Under the pieces are notes generated by a model. The model saw only the letters and a list, made by a program, of their open reading frames with translations. It was not told where the DNA came from and made no database searches. A stretch of DNA of 64,000 bases from assembly GCA_905221605.1 (NCBI GenBank), contig CAJNDS010002409.1, forward strand, positions 279,001 through 343,000. The letters are read 5' to 3'. The stretch is from Symbiodinium natans. Taxonomy: Eukaryota; Sar; Dinophyceae; Suessiales; Symbiodiniaceae. Below, one piece after another: positions 44,569 to 57,600 of the stretch; the first letter of the stretch is position 1; every line of letters begins with the position of its first letter. The position numbers were made by a program, and so were the translations under genes.

Positions 44569-44625
44569 GATGGCAACGTCGCCGAAGTGGAGCGTCTGCT
44601 ACAAGCCGGCCTTGTGGACCGCCGG
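44569..44625 (+). CDS. Isolated ankyrin-repeat exon
   Basis: TGTAG acceptor, then DGNVAEVERLLQAGLVDRR and a GT donor (57 nt, phase 0). This is the second-helix part of an ankyrin repeat (xGxxxEVERLLxAG). It lies upstream of the start codon of the next ankyrin gene at 45691, so it belongs to another gene whose other exons I could not identify, or it is a stray exon. CCCTAAA repeats precede it and TTTAGGG repeats follow it. Confidence 0.6.
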
Positions 44626-44659
44626 GTGAGACATGTAGGCACTCCTCGAAGTTAGGTAG

Positions 44660-44728
44660 GGTTTAGGGTTTAGGGTTCAGGGTTCAGGGTTCAGGGTTCA
44701 GGGTTTAGGGTTAAGGGTTTAGGGTGTA
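44660..44728 (+). repeat. TTTAGGG/TTCAGGG array after an ankyrin exon
   Basis: About nine TTTAGGG or TTCAGGG units starting about 34 nt after the donor at 44626. Confidence 0.9.
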
Positions 44729-45690
44729 GGTCGAAGTTAGGTCGGCTGAGCCTTCTTACTAATATAATGAGAACCCCGCCCCTGAAGATGGGGCTTGGTA
44801 CAATGGCAGGGGATTTCAGGTGCGCGAGAGAGGCGTGGGAGTTGGACCTGTTATCGGAGAGAGGGAGGGCGGGGCGGGTGCCGAGCTTCATGTTCCACAT
44901 CTTAGTTGAACATAAGCAGATCAGTTGCTGCAGTCCCTCCCCCCTACAAAGAAGCAGGAGCCACGTTTTCGGTTGCGAAGTCGAGGGTTTTTGGATAGGG
45001 TTCAGGGACTAACCCCCGAAACCCTGAACTCAAGACCCTTGAGGTCGCTATACGAGAATATGGTCCCTTTTTTGGGGGTGTGGAGGCGGACTTCCTATTC
45101 TAAACAGAGCCTTGTATTTAGAGTGTAGGGTATGCCCAAACAAAGGACCATCATTTAGACAGAGCTCCCCATGCGCTCTCCCCCAATAAACCTCAAGGCT
45201 TGTCTGGGTGTATGGGTTCAGTGTTTAGGGTTTTGGGGCTTAGGGCTTAGGATTTAGGATTAGGATTTGGATTTGGGGATTTTAGGGTTTAGGGGCTTGG
45301 ATCTGGGGGTCATTAGCTTCGTCTTTGCAGTCTGAGGCTCGAAGCCCATATAGGCTCTAGGTACCCGAATTCTGCCAGAAGCCCGGTAAACCCTCAACCC
45401 TCAACCCCAAAACCCTCAGCATCCTCACCAACAGCTGGTCCCGTAAAGCCAAGAAAGCTCCATGCATAAATACCACTTAAAGCCTATAAGCCTACAGTGT
45501 TTTGGGGGCCTGTGAGGCTCCGCATAAAAGCCGAAGACGGCTTAGACCAAGGATCCAAGCCTTGCAGGACAGGGCCTTCTCTGGCTGCCGTTCGAGGAAA
45601 CTCAGCATTAGCTACCATAGTTAATATGGTTCTACAAGTAAGAGTAAATAACACATGGCTGAAGTTTAGGGGCCGTTGGCCTGCGCCGCC

Positions 45691-48600
45691 ATGCTGCGCA
45701 TTCACATGGCCTCCGGAGCGGAGGTCCTGGCGCTCACGGCGGAGGAGATGCCTTTCGGCTTGGTCGGCTTGTGGCTTCAGGGGTGTTGGGGTTCCGCTTG
45801 AAGCAATTGTAGCGGTTCCAAAGTGTCAGCGCTGCCGCAGAATGCCAAACCGTCCTACCAAGTTAACCCAAACTCCCCAAACTTCCCAAACCCTGCACAA
45901 GAATACCAACACACCTACTTCTCATGTAATACTTCCCCGGAAAAGGAGGGGACAGGGCTTGGGACCCCGAAGCCTTCGCCGGAAAGGACCTGGAGAGCAT
46001 CGCACGGGACAATGCCCACCCGGTTCGGACCGTCAAGGAGAGTTGAGTCTGATGGCTTGGGGGGGGGGGGGGGCGGGGGCGCTGATGAGGGTTGGGCATG
46101 GCACGAGGTGTTTCTGCAGCTGCAAGGCCCAAGGCTCCCAAGCTGAGCCCTAAACCCGACACCCTAAGACCCTTGCACACCCTAAGACCTTGGAAAGTTT
46201 GCTGATGTTTTTTGGGTCCAGCGTAGAACGCTGGCTTATTCCCTCCTTTCTTGTTCGGTTATGTTCCCTGACAAGCCCCATTAATGAAGTCTTGTTATTC
46301 AACCAAGAAAGGGTGCCCATATCGTAGTCGGGCCGAGCTGCGCCCCACACGCCTCCATACCTCTTCCTGCCGACCATCTGCGAGGAGATGGTGGCCGAAA
46401 TCTGCAAATACTCCAGGCTCCGAAGCGACAAGCTGCCCTTGTCTATACTTCGGGGGCCTATAACGCTCTTAAGGCAGAGCCATGAAAGGTTCTTTCTGCA
46501 ACCCCAGACCCGAACCCCCCCCAACACCTCCACCTAGGCCCTCAGCCCTAAACCTTATCATTGACTTGCGAGTTTGCGGAGGGTCGTTCAACGCGCCAAG
46601 GGCATATGTCCTAAACTGAAACCCCGAACCCTCTACGTCTCCTCAACCCGATCCCCTAATTCTCGGTTTAGAGTTTTGGGGTTCATGGGGGTTACCCTAT
46701 ACCCCAAACCCCAGGCCCACTCCTGTTTAGAGGGTTACTAGTAGGAGTCCAAGGCTTCTGTCACAAAGAATTCTTAAGGGCAGCCCTACTAAACTTGAAA
46801 CCTTGCTCATCGAGGCAGGACCGCTTCCTTTTGGAGATTGGGGGAGTAAGGAGCTACTCCTTTAGGAGCTACTCTACTCCTTTAGGGGTCTCGGGATGTT
46901 GCTGGGAGTGTCGGAGGGATCCTCTTCTCCGCTCCTAAATCATTAGGCCCTAGATCCTGAAACCCCCTGAAACCCACTGAAACCCCCTGAACCCCCCCCC
47001 CCCCCGCCCCGCCCTCCCTCCCCCCTACCCCCATCCTAAAGTCCGGTAAGTCCCTGTGAAAGGTTCAGACTCCGACTCCTCTGCCAAGATGGGTCCTTCT
47101 TGTCAGACCAGGTGGTCTTGCATGTAGGGGCTCTAAGAGCTGAAGGGCTTTAGGGGTCCCAAATGAATCCTTGAACGATACACCCCCAAAGCCCAGCCCT
47201 AAACCCGCAAGGTTCTGGGAGCCCAAGACTCCTTGGGCCTTCCTCGCACGAAGTCGCCTTGTATCGTTCAGATTTAGGCGGATATGTTTGTTTGTTGGGT
47301 TTCGGGGACGCGACCTTTGTAACCCCTCCAAGCCACTAAGCCCTGAAAAAAAGAAAGAACCTAACCCGCTCAACCTGAACGCCCTCGGCCACTAAATGCC
47401 ACAACCCTAAGACCACCGACCCGAACTAAAATCCACCCTTGTTATTTCTCCTGTTGTAGGTGCTGCCAGAGCCTGGCAGCCTACAGCTCGTCCTGCTGCC
47501 CCTTCAGAAGGCGCTTGGGTCTTCGGGGGCTTGGGGAGGTGCGGTTTTGCTTGTTGGAGTTCCGGGTTTTACTTCACTGGCCCAGAGCTGTAGGCGAAAC
47601 AGCACCTTCACCTCGCCGGGCTTCAGGGTGGTTCTCTAGGACTTAGGCGCGCCTGAAATCTGAAACCCCCTAAACCCTAAGCCACATGGGGCCAACGAGC
47701 CTGAGCTGGCAGGAGGCGGGATCTCCCATAGTTCGTTTGTTTGAGGGCTCGGGGGTTCCAAGCTAGACCTGAGACACAGTACGACAGAAGGCCCCATCAG
47801 GCCATAAACTCCATAACGTCCTCAAAAGCCCTAAGCCCTATACGCCCCGTTATAAGCACTACACCTCTTCCCCTTCTTTGCCAGAGGCCTCAGATGAAGA
47901 AGTCGACGCTTTGATAGAGGCAGCAGAGGGCGACGAGGTGTATGCCGTGGAGGATCTTTTGTGCCTCAGTTGCAAGACTCTTGGGATGGTCTCCAGTTGC
48001 AGGTTTTTCGGGAGGGGGGGGGGGGGGGGGGGGGGGCAGCAAGCAGCCATGCTCAGCCTCAGCAGTCGGATCGACAATGGTCCAGCGCCGCAGTCGTGTG
48101 TAGAGGCGAAGCAGGATGCCATTCGAACGCTCCGGCTGTAGGAACCCGATCCGGAAGACCTACCAGGGATGTTTTTTGAGAATCTTCCTGTTCAGCTGGC
48201 CCACTATTTGCAACAGTGGAAAGAGAAGCACGGTGAGGCCATCCAGCAGAACGGGATGCCAGCAACTGCTTTAGAGATGGAGCAGGAATGTGGGTTGAAT
48301 GATCCATAGTGCGAAGTGGCCATCTCCCGTTGTTCCCTCCAAACAAGCAAATCTAGAGAGCCCTGAACCCCCAACCCTAATGGCTAAAAAATAACCCCTA
48401 ACTACCCCTAAACTTTACAAAATTCACAACCCAGACCCTATGGAGACTCAAGGCATCGCCCGCAAGACCCCGACCTCGTGAGTCAGTCTGGCCTCACAGC
48501 GCTGCGCCCTGGTTCGGAAGTGAGTGGGTGTATATGTGGGTTGCACATAGATACTGGTGAGCGTGTACATACCGGGTCTTTATTTGTAGGCTAGCAATAA

Positions 48601-51600
48601 ACAAGCCCTACTTCGTTTAGGATCTTAAGAAACTGGGCGGAGGGTCGGAGGGAGATTTCTGAGTACATCTGGGCAACGAGGACCGTCGATTGCAGGAATG
48701 TAGGAATTTCCCTTGCTTGTAAGACAGGATGTGCGAGTGACCTGGTGCATCGTTTTGCTTGTCCAGCTTCTTTGGGAGCTGGGCTCCGCAGGTGGAGGGA
48801 TTCTTGAGGGGTAGTTAACCAGAGTTTAGCCTCCCAACACCGAATCTTGAAGTCCAGGCCTTGAGCCCTGCATCCCAAACTGTTTGTTGTTCAGGGTTTT
48901 AGGGCTTAGGGTTCAGCTACAGCTGGGGCATTCTCTTGGGCACTTTTGTTCGGGTCCGGTATCAGGATAAGAAGCAACCCACCCTCTAATCATGGCTCTG
49001 ATAGACGATACTTATGCTACATTAGGTGCCCTTTCTCATGGGGGGGGGGGGGGGGGAGTGATTCATCTGGCCAAGGTACATGGCGGCCCACCGCGGCAGC
49101 GCGCGATCTTCCAAGCTGTTGCTGGAGGCTTTCGCCAACGTGGACACTTCGAATGCAAGTTGGGGTCCTAAAAATTCTTAGGGCATTCTATACACTAATT
49201 TAAGGTAGATCAAGAGGTACCACATTGGACGAAAGACCCAGGTCCATCCCCTGACCGTTGTTTGACATGCTATAAAACACTTTAACCCTGTCCAGGCACT
49301 TTTGGGAAGTGCGGAGTTCCTGCACCCTAAACCCTAAACCCTAAACCCTAAACCCTAAACCCTAAACCCTAAACGAAAGGGCTATAGAGCTCTGGTTGAG
49401 AAGCCAGGTATGACCTCGGTGTTCTCTTTGGGGGTTTTGCAGCACCAACCTCGCATCACCGGACACGTGGCCGCGGCTTGCTGTTTCAGCCAACACCGCT
49501 ACCAGCTTCGGACAAATCCGAACACCTATGTTTTTTTGATGAAGTTTCAAGCATGTCTCTCGGTGTGACTCCTGTAGAAACGCAGCCGAAATCTTTACAT
49601 GAAGTACTGCAGGTAGGCAGCCCTTAGAACCTAAACAGCTCATGGTCTTGGAGAGTTTTGAAAACGCCTTATCCAGACCTCAACACTCCTCGCCGCTCAA
49701 GTCCTGCAAAGAAAGTTTCAAGGTTCCCAAGACACGGGAACTTCAATACCCTAATAATTACATTGAAATCCCAAAGCCTCATACTCTAATACCTTAATAC
49801 CCTGAAGCCCTAAGCTTCCCTTTTGGAACCCCTCATTATCATATAAGGACCAGCCAACACTCCGCGATGGCGTTACTCCACTGGCCGCCGCCACACGCCA
49901 TGGGCAACTCAGCTGTCCTTTCGACGCGGTCTGGGCTGTCTTAGGGATTGTAGGGTTTGGGGTTCCAAGCTTAGGGTTTATGGGGTTTGGGGTTTGGGTT
50001 TAGGTTTTATCGACTTAGGGCATGGGGTTTTGGGTTGCTCGTTCGCTTTGTTGTTGCCTTTTGCAACCCGATAAGGCCTTCAAACCCTGGCGCCCCAGCC
50101 CCCTCGAAGACCTGAAGCCCTAACCTACTTCAACCTAGAATGGCAAGCTCAACCCCATAAGCCCCATAAGCCCTGTAAGCCTAAACCCCAAACCCTATAA
50201 ACCCCAACCCCTAAACCCCCAGTGTATCCCTTCGTCTTTCATACGCTTTAATTTAAGCCAACTCGAGAGGCACGCTGCGGTGGTCCAGCTCCTCCTGGAG
50301 GTGTGGTTTGGGAGCACGGGGGGCTACAGTCATTATTATCGTCTTCGGCTCGGCTCATGATTCTTTAATGGTACGGGGCCAAGTTATAGGGTTGAGTTTC
50401 GGGCTTTGGCTTTGGGATGTGAGTTTACTGTTTGGGGTCTACAGTGTAAGGTTCAGGGGTTTAGGTGCATGTTGCGGGCTTGGGACCATAAGCAAGGCTG
50501 TAGGCTTCGGGGTTTTTTGCGGCTCCTGGCCTCGCAGCTTCAAGCAGGGGGCTTAGTGTCTAGGGTTTAGAAAATTTAGGGTTTAGGGTTTATAAGGTGT
50601 GGTCGAAACCCTGAACCCTGTTTTAATTTTGCCCAGGGATTACTGACAGCCTCAAGTCTCGATTCAGGAAAGAAGATATGTGGCAACTGTTTGTCTGCAA
50701 GGCTCTAGACTAACGCCTCCAAATCCACGGAGGCGCATGTATCAGCGAAGAGTAGCTCGGATGGTGGCACCGAAGCCAATATGAATTGGATTCAATGCGG
50801 CTCACGGCCGCTGCAGGCGAAGGCAGAAACGGAGGGCCTCTCGCAGGAGGTTCCTGGGTGCCCTTAGAACATCGGGTGTAGGGCTTGGCCTAAACCCTAA
50901 ACACCACCCCTGCGTAGTTTCGTAGTTGCGGCTGGCCTTATGCGAATGCTGTTCGTCTCGGTCGTGCGCACCACTACCAGAATGTACCCGAAGGCCACAG
51001 AATCCATAGCAAATCGTAAACTGCTGGGCGAATCCTGGCCTTAGGGCTTATTAATGTCAAGGCTGGAGGAGGAACTTTAAGAACCACGAAAAAAGTCCTT
51101 ACACCCCAAATCCTAATAAGCGCTATAAACCCTGCAATCCCTGGTAAGCCCTGAAAAACCTGTGAGCCCCCAAAACCCCGATAACTCCGATAGCCCTACA
51201 AGGCCTAAGCCCGTGGCCGCCAGGGTGGAGAGCTTAGGGTTTCCTGAGCCAAACGCCGCTCCGAGCCCCAGAGCCTTATCCCCGCGTAGCCCACATACCC
51301 CATGGACATGTATGTCTTGTTGTGGGGTTTGGGCTTTGGGGTTAGGGTTGTGGATGTTAAGGTTTGGCGGAATCATGCGTTATGGCAGGCAAGCTGGAAG
51401 CGGGAGACTGTAACCCAAAGCTGTCTCCATTCCCGTGCCGTGAATCCGAGCATTTTAAGCGCCACAAGCCCCCTTTCCCAATGCAGCCGGAGAAGCCTCA
51501 AAACCCCTCGAATCCCCCCCAAAAGCCTCAAAAACGCCCTCTCTCCTCTCCCTCTGAGAGGGCTCCTCGCTGGTCTTTGTGGCGGCGGAGTGCGGTCACC

Positions 51601-54600
51601 TGGAGGTGGCCCGGCTTCTTCTCGAAGCGGGGGCTGACAAGGACCCCCGGGGCTCAAGGAACAGAGCTCCTTTAGAGCTCCTCTACGAGGAAGAGCCCTT
51701 GCTTGGTTTGCGTTTTGTTTGTTAGTGGGGGGAGAGGGTCTGAGAGGGTGGGAGGATCATACGAGGCATGATAGACTAAGGTTTCTTTTGGCCGTCCGAA
51801 GCCCAAAAAGCCCCAAATCCATTTTCCGCCATGCCCTGTACGTCCCAGCACCGAATCTAAACCCCAAGCCCTAAGTCCTGAACTTAGCAGCAAGGCCTTA
51901 CAAAAACCCAAACCAACAAGCACGGTAAGCCTCTAGTACGGAAGCCTCGTACGTAAAACCTTACAAAAGAGCTGCCAGGACAAGGCGCGGAGGGAGGATG
52001 GCAACACTCCTCTTCACGAGGCGTCGCGCGCGGGCTCAGCCGAGATGGTGACTGGACCTTCGTTTGGGAAGTTTAGCTTCATGCTTGTGGGGGCTTAGCT
52101 TGTGGGGTTGATTGTTTGGGATTTGCTGCCTATGTTGTTTTATTATAGGGTTTTGCGATGATGTGTTTTTTGGCTGTGTTTTCGGCTTTTGCGGGTTCAG
52201 GATGGTTGGGGTTTCGCGCGTCGAAGATTTGGTGCCGTCTTTTTCATAAGCACGTCGAGCTCTTAAAACCAGGTTGCCAGCTCTTCTGAGTGTGTTGTTG
52301 AAGACCGAAATCCAACAGCACTGCGCGCCTCTTCCGTTTGTTCTGCGCAAGAGAGAGAAACTCAGGTGAAGTTGCTGTTGCCGCTCGGCAGCATATCCAA
52401 GTGGAAAGCTGAGCTCTGCTTTCAGATCTTTCTTTGCGAAGGTGAGCTTAGGCTTGTTATTGGTTGTGGGGTCTTCGGTTTCCGGTTTAGTGGCGATGCA
52501 GGGGTTGCCAGCCCGCACTTACCCTACTCCTTCCAGCACACAAGCAGCTTGCAATGTCATGTTTTTTTGCTGTGCTATGCCATGTCATTATGTCATGTTA
52601 TGTTATGATGTGTGTCAGTGGTGTGGTGTTGCGTTACCTTAGTGTCGATCATTCATCATAGCCATAACCATACTTGATTTATTATATTATCACTGCTGTC
52701 ATCACGAAGGATGGCACTGGGGGCAACTACGCCAAAAGTAGCTTGCGAGTTTGTTTGGGTACGCCCTGCGAGTTCTCTAGATACGCCCCTCTCACGCATG
52801 GAGATGTCAAGACAAGCCGAGGCAGGCGGGAGCCGAGATTAACAAGGCCTCCCTGGAGGATGGCGCCACGCCCCTCTTCGTGGCGTGCCAGAACCTCGGA
52901 GTCGTTTGTTGCGGGCTCAGGTGTTGGGGCTTGCTATATGGCTTGGGGTGCTTCTAGGAGGTTACTTGGAGATTTTTTTTGGAGATTCAGGGTTTATTGA
53001 GCCTTTGCTGGACCGAGGCTTGCCGTTTTAGGTTGGAGGTCTCTGGGCTGGGTGCTTTTGGGAGTTTGGAGGTTGCTTGGAGGCATGATCCTTTTATAAA
53101 GTTTGCAGGGTGCACATGTCGGGGTTTTGCAGGAGTGGGCTGTCGGATCCAAGGAACGGCAAAGCCGATGTGGTCCGATTGCCGCTGAGCTTGCACATCA
53201 TTTGTGGCTGTCCGTTCTGTGCCTTGGGGCTCACAACTGTGGGCTTGAACCTGATGTTGTCTCTGCACCACATGGCAGTCTGGCGGCCACCCGTAGACCC
53301 TTGCCTGCTCCCTTGGTTTGGCCATACTTGCAACGGTTTAAGGGTTCATACAAAGGGGCCGGTTCAGGGGGCAAACCTCCTCAGCTTCGCCTTTGGGTTT
53401 TTCACAGACACCTCAACCTTGACGGCACCCTAAATCCTACTTTCGGAGCCTTCTCTTGAGGGCTTGTCAGTCTTACTCAGGTTGTTTGTATTTGCGTTTC
53501 GTATACAAAGCCGCCGACTGTACAGAATACTTAGGAGCCTACCAACTTTATTGGTGTTCGTTAAATAGACTACCGCGTGCTCTCCCCTCGTATTGGGTTG
53601 TGGGCTGTGGTGTAAGTACAGCAGCGCACCAACCCGTTCCCCAAAACCATCCTAAAAATGAAAATCTGAAGGATGAGCGGAAAAAGCGTGTCGTACGCTC
53701 AGGGTTTCCGGCGAAACTCCACTAAAACCCTACACAAGCGGGAGCGAGCCCCCCCCCCCCCCCCCGCCCCCTCCGGGAGCCCACGTCCGCGAAGGCTACT
53801 CGAAGCTCAGGCCAACAAGGATGCGCGGACCCTCGCCCTGATAACGTGAGTTTTTCTGTTGCCAGATACTGTTGGCACAAGCCTGCATGTGCAGCCTTCG
53901 GTTTGAAGCTTTACTTAATCAGGCTCTAGGGCTTCTAAGCCTGAGGGCATTCGGACTAAGACTCGACATCTCATATTTGTGTTCAGGAATCTTAGACATC
54001 CTTGCAGCTCATGCTTCCCGGCCTCCGTACTGCCATTCCCTGCAGGTTTTGGCAAGTGAAGGGCTTCCATAGTTTTTCATCGGCTCCTGATATCCACATA
54101 CCCAGCCTGTATTAATTATGTATCCTGAGCCTCTCTCTGTCTCTACAAGTATATACTTGTACAGCGATGCTTGCGTAGACACAGAACAAACTTCACTTCG
54201 CACAGCTAGACTTCAGCAAGTAGATCCCAGCAGCCTCTCCAGACTTGACATGACCTTCCCAACATCTCCCAAGGGCCACCGTCAGATCTTCACCTTCCCC
54301 TCGGGGTTGAGAGTTTCATTGGGGGCCTAAACCCTAAACCCTAAACCCTAAACCCTAAACCCTAAACCCTAAACCCTAAACCCTAAACCCTAAACCCTAA
54401 ACCCTAAACCAAAAAAAGGGACCCCTGAAACACTGAGGAGGCAGGATGGCGCAACTCCGCTCTACGTGGCCTCGAAGACGGGCTTTGGGGAAGTGGTGAG
54501 CTTCTTGGGTATGTGTTTAGTAGGGTTTAGAGGTTTAGAGTTGAGGAAGAAGTTCTAAAGTTATGTGAGTTATGTGGAGCCACAGTCCCTATATAGCCCG

Positions 54601-57600
54601 ACTGGCCCATGGAAATTCTAAATTTGTTTCGGGTCCCCCAAACCCACACCCCCAGGTTATGGCATCGGACTTTGCGCGGCTGTCTTGTTAGGAATGCGTT
54701 GCCTTTTGATTAAATTTAATGGCAGCTTCATTGATTCTGGGTTGCAAAGGGCCAAGACGTTTTGTGGATCGTCCGGTTTGGAGCGCGTGCTGTGACCCCA
54801 CAGCCGCAAGCCACGACCGCCATGGCCATCGTCAGAAAGGCATATACGACCTTCGAAGACCTTAGGAACCCCCCCCCCCCCAAAAAAAAAAAAAGTAAAA
54901 AACAGTAAACCAATCCTAAACCCTAAACCGTAAAAGTAACAGTAAAGAACAGTAAACCAATCCTAAATTCAAATTTTTAAACCACCCTGAGAGAAGCACA
55001 GGCCTACTGCTGGCGAACGGCGCGGGCACGTGCCAGGAGCCGCCCTCAAAGCTTCCAGAGTTGCGACTTTGTGGGTTTAGGGTTTAGGGTTTAGGGTTTA
55101 GGGTTTAGGGTTTAGGGTTTAGGGTTTTGTGGGTTTGGGTTGCGGAAGTATCTTGGGTTCAGGGTTAGGATTTAGGGCTGGAAGGTTTGGGAAGGACTTT
55201 GGGAAGCATGCCAGTAGACTTAAGATAAGGGATTGTTCGACAACAGGCGTTTGTGTGCTTCTCAAGTTACCATACAAGTGAAACTTTGAACGTTGAGGTC
55301 TGAAGCTGAGGGCTTGCTTTGGGCTTTTTTGGGTTGGGTTTTTAGGGTATTGGGCGTATGGCTGCTTGTGGGCAACGTCTGAAGTGGTGTAGAGTTTTTG
55401 CTGACGGGGTTGGGACTTTAGGATTTTTGCCTTGCTGCTGGGTTTAGTTCCTATAGAAGCTTGGGGCGTGAGGGTCTTATCGGGTCTTCGGACTTATGGC
55501 CGCCGAAGCTCCGAAGTACCCAAAAAGCCAAAACCCCAAAAACCCCAAACTCGAAACTCTACAGCACGTTAACCGGCCCCCTATATAATCCCTCTGTCAC
55601 CCCGACGCCTAGCGCCTCGTGAAATCCACAATCCTCACTCAAGAAGCCAGGCGGCCACCCACAACGGCTCCACGCCTTTGTATGCAGCCTCATGGATGGG
55701 CTGGGCCGAGGCCCTGCGGCTGCGACGGTTAAAGCTCTGAGACATTGGGGGGGTTTGGGGGATCTGGGGTGTTTATAGGGTTTTTGTTTGGTTGTTTTTT
55801 GCAGTGCTGAAGTCCCATCTATGTGAGACGTGCTTCAGGTTGTGAAGCTCTTGCTGGCAGCAAGTGCGGACCAGGACGCTGTTTGTGCTGCTTCAGGAGT
55901 TTATAAGACCTAGACTCCTACCTTATATGAAGAAGAAAAAGAATAAGAAGCAGGAGAAGACACAAAAGCAAGAAGGAACGATCAAAAGCACCAACCCCGC
56001 ATAGCTGCACCCCTCCCGCCCTCCCGCCCCTCTCCTTCTCTCCCTGCTTGCAGTCCTGTGCGACTCTGTGAGGCACATTTTTGGCGCTAACCTTGCTTTA
56101 ATTGACAGGGCCATGATAAGGGTCACACACACTTCGTTGTTCTTATGTGTAGATGCATATGGAAACCGTATGCAGATATGCACCTTTTTGGCACCTTTTG
56201 CCATCAAGAGCGCTGTGCCCGCAGGACCGCTCAACCCGCACCGACGACGGGGCAACACCTCTCGACGTGGCCTCCTTCATGGGCCACGCGGAGGCTTCGG
56301 GGTTGGGTTAGGGTTTAGGGCTGCAGCTCCTGAGCTTCCCAATGTGGAGAAGTATTTTCCATCTGTTTGGAAGCCTTAGCCTTTCGTGTTGTTTAGATGT
56401 ATGTGCATTGTTTTGGGTCTTTAGGGTGTGTGGAGCTGCGTTCTTCATAGTTCTGAACACTGTCCACGTTACTTCTCCAGGTGCTGTCCGGCTGTCGCAG
56501 CATTGAGCATATCAAGCCCGACGCGCTTTGTCAAATCTTTCCTTGCATTCCCGCTCGCGCGAGCGTGAAGCCATGGTGGCTCGTCGCAGCTTCATCATCG
56601 CTCTGGCGCTGCTTGCCGCGGGTGTGGTGCCGCCCGTCGCCAGCACGCGCGTTGAGGAGACTGGCAATGACAATGCCGCCACCATCCTCGCCGACTCTCA
56701 TGTCGACAAGCAAATGGAGACAGCCAGGGAGGGCGCAGAGGTGAAGGAGCATGAGCAGGTGGAGCTGACGGCGCAGGAGAAGAAGACGGCGCTGAAGCCC
56801 GTCGGGGAGTCATGCAAGTACAACAATGAGTGCCAGTCCAACAAGTGCAGGTCAGCCAGAGTTGGTTGGCTGGGAGCGCCCAAGCACATTTGTGTCTCTA
56901 TGTAGGACTTCTCGACGGGCACAGCTTGCCTCAGGCTGTCCAAGATGTTGAAAACCGACCGCTTGAGCCCTTAAGAGTTCAGGCCTTCACGGCACGCCGG
57001 GGGAATATCGGAATAGATATGGCATCTTGAAGACTTGCTAAAACTTGAAGTGACTTTATTCATTCCCAGACCCCCGACCCCTGCAGCCCGATAGCTCAAG
57101 GGTAAGTCAGTCTGATAGTAAGAGAGAGGAAGCTTTGCAGGTGGTGCGCTTGTTGATCGAAGCGGAGGGAGAGGAAGACAAGGATCATGCTTCCTGTGTT
57201 GGGATTGGACCATAGTGGAGATGTCAAGTTCAATTGTTGTCGCTTCGAGCTCGTTATCTTAAGCCTTGCGCAAGATCTGCCTTGGACGTTAATGCTGGCA
57301 AATCGGAACATGCATTTGACGTGATCAGATAAGGGTATCTCCTCTGGAATTTTCTTCATGGGGATGTGGACGTGCTTGCTCAGATCTGGTGCAGCTCTCC
57401 AGGGTTTACTGTAAGACATCTGCAATCCGACAGCACCAACTGGCCTAGATCGCAGCTGGAGAAGTCACCAACCCACCACTCCGCCTCTTCCCCAAGCTAA
57501 ACCCTACACCCTAAACCCTAAACCCTAAACCCTACAAAGGTTTGCTAGGCATGTTACAGAAAGCCTCCGAATCCGAGCTCAGTCCGGCCAGGACTGCACC

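Noticed and set aside
45497-46153. 218-codon plus-strand ORF
   Set aside because: It is intron read-through in another frame over the first ankyrin-gene exons; the MLRIHMASG frame fits the domain.
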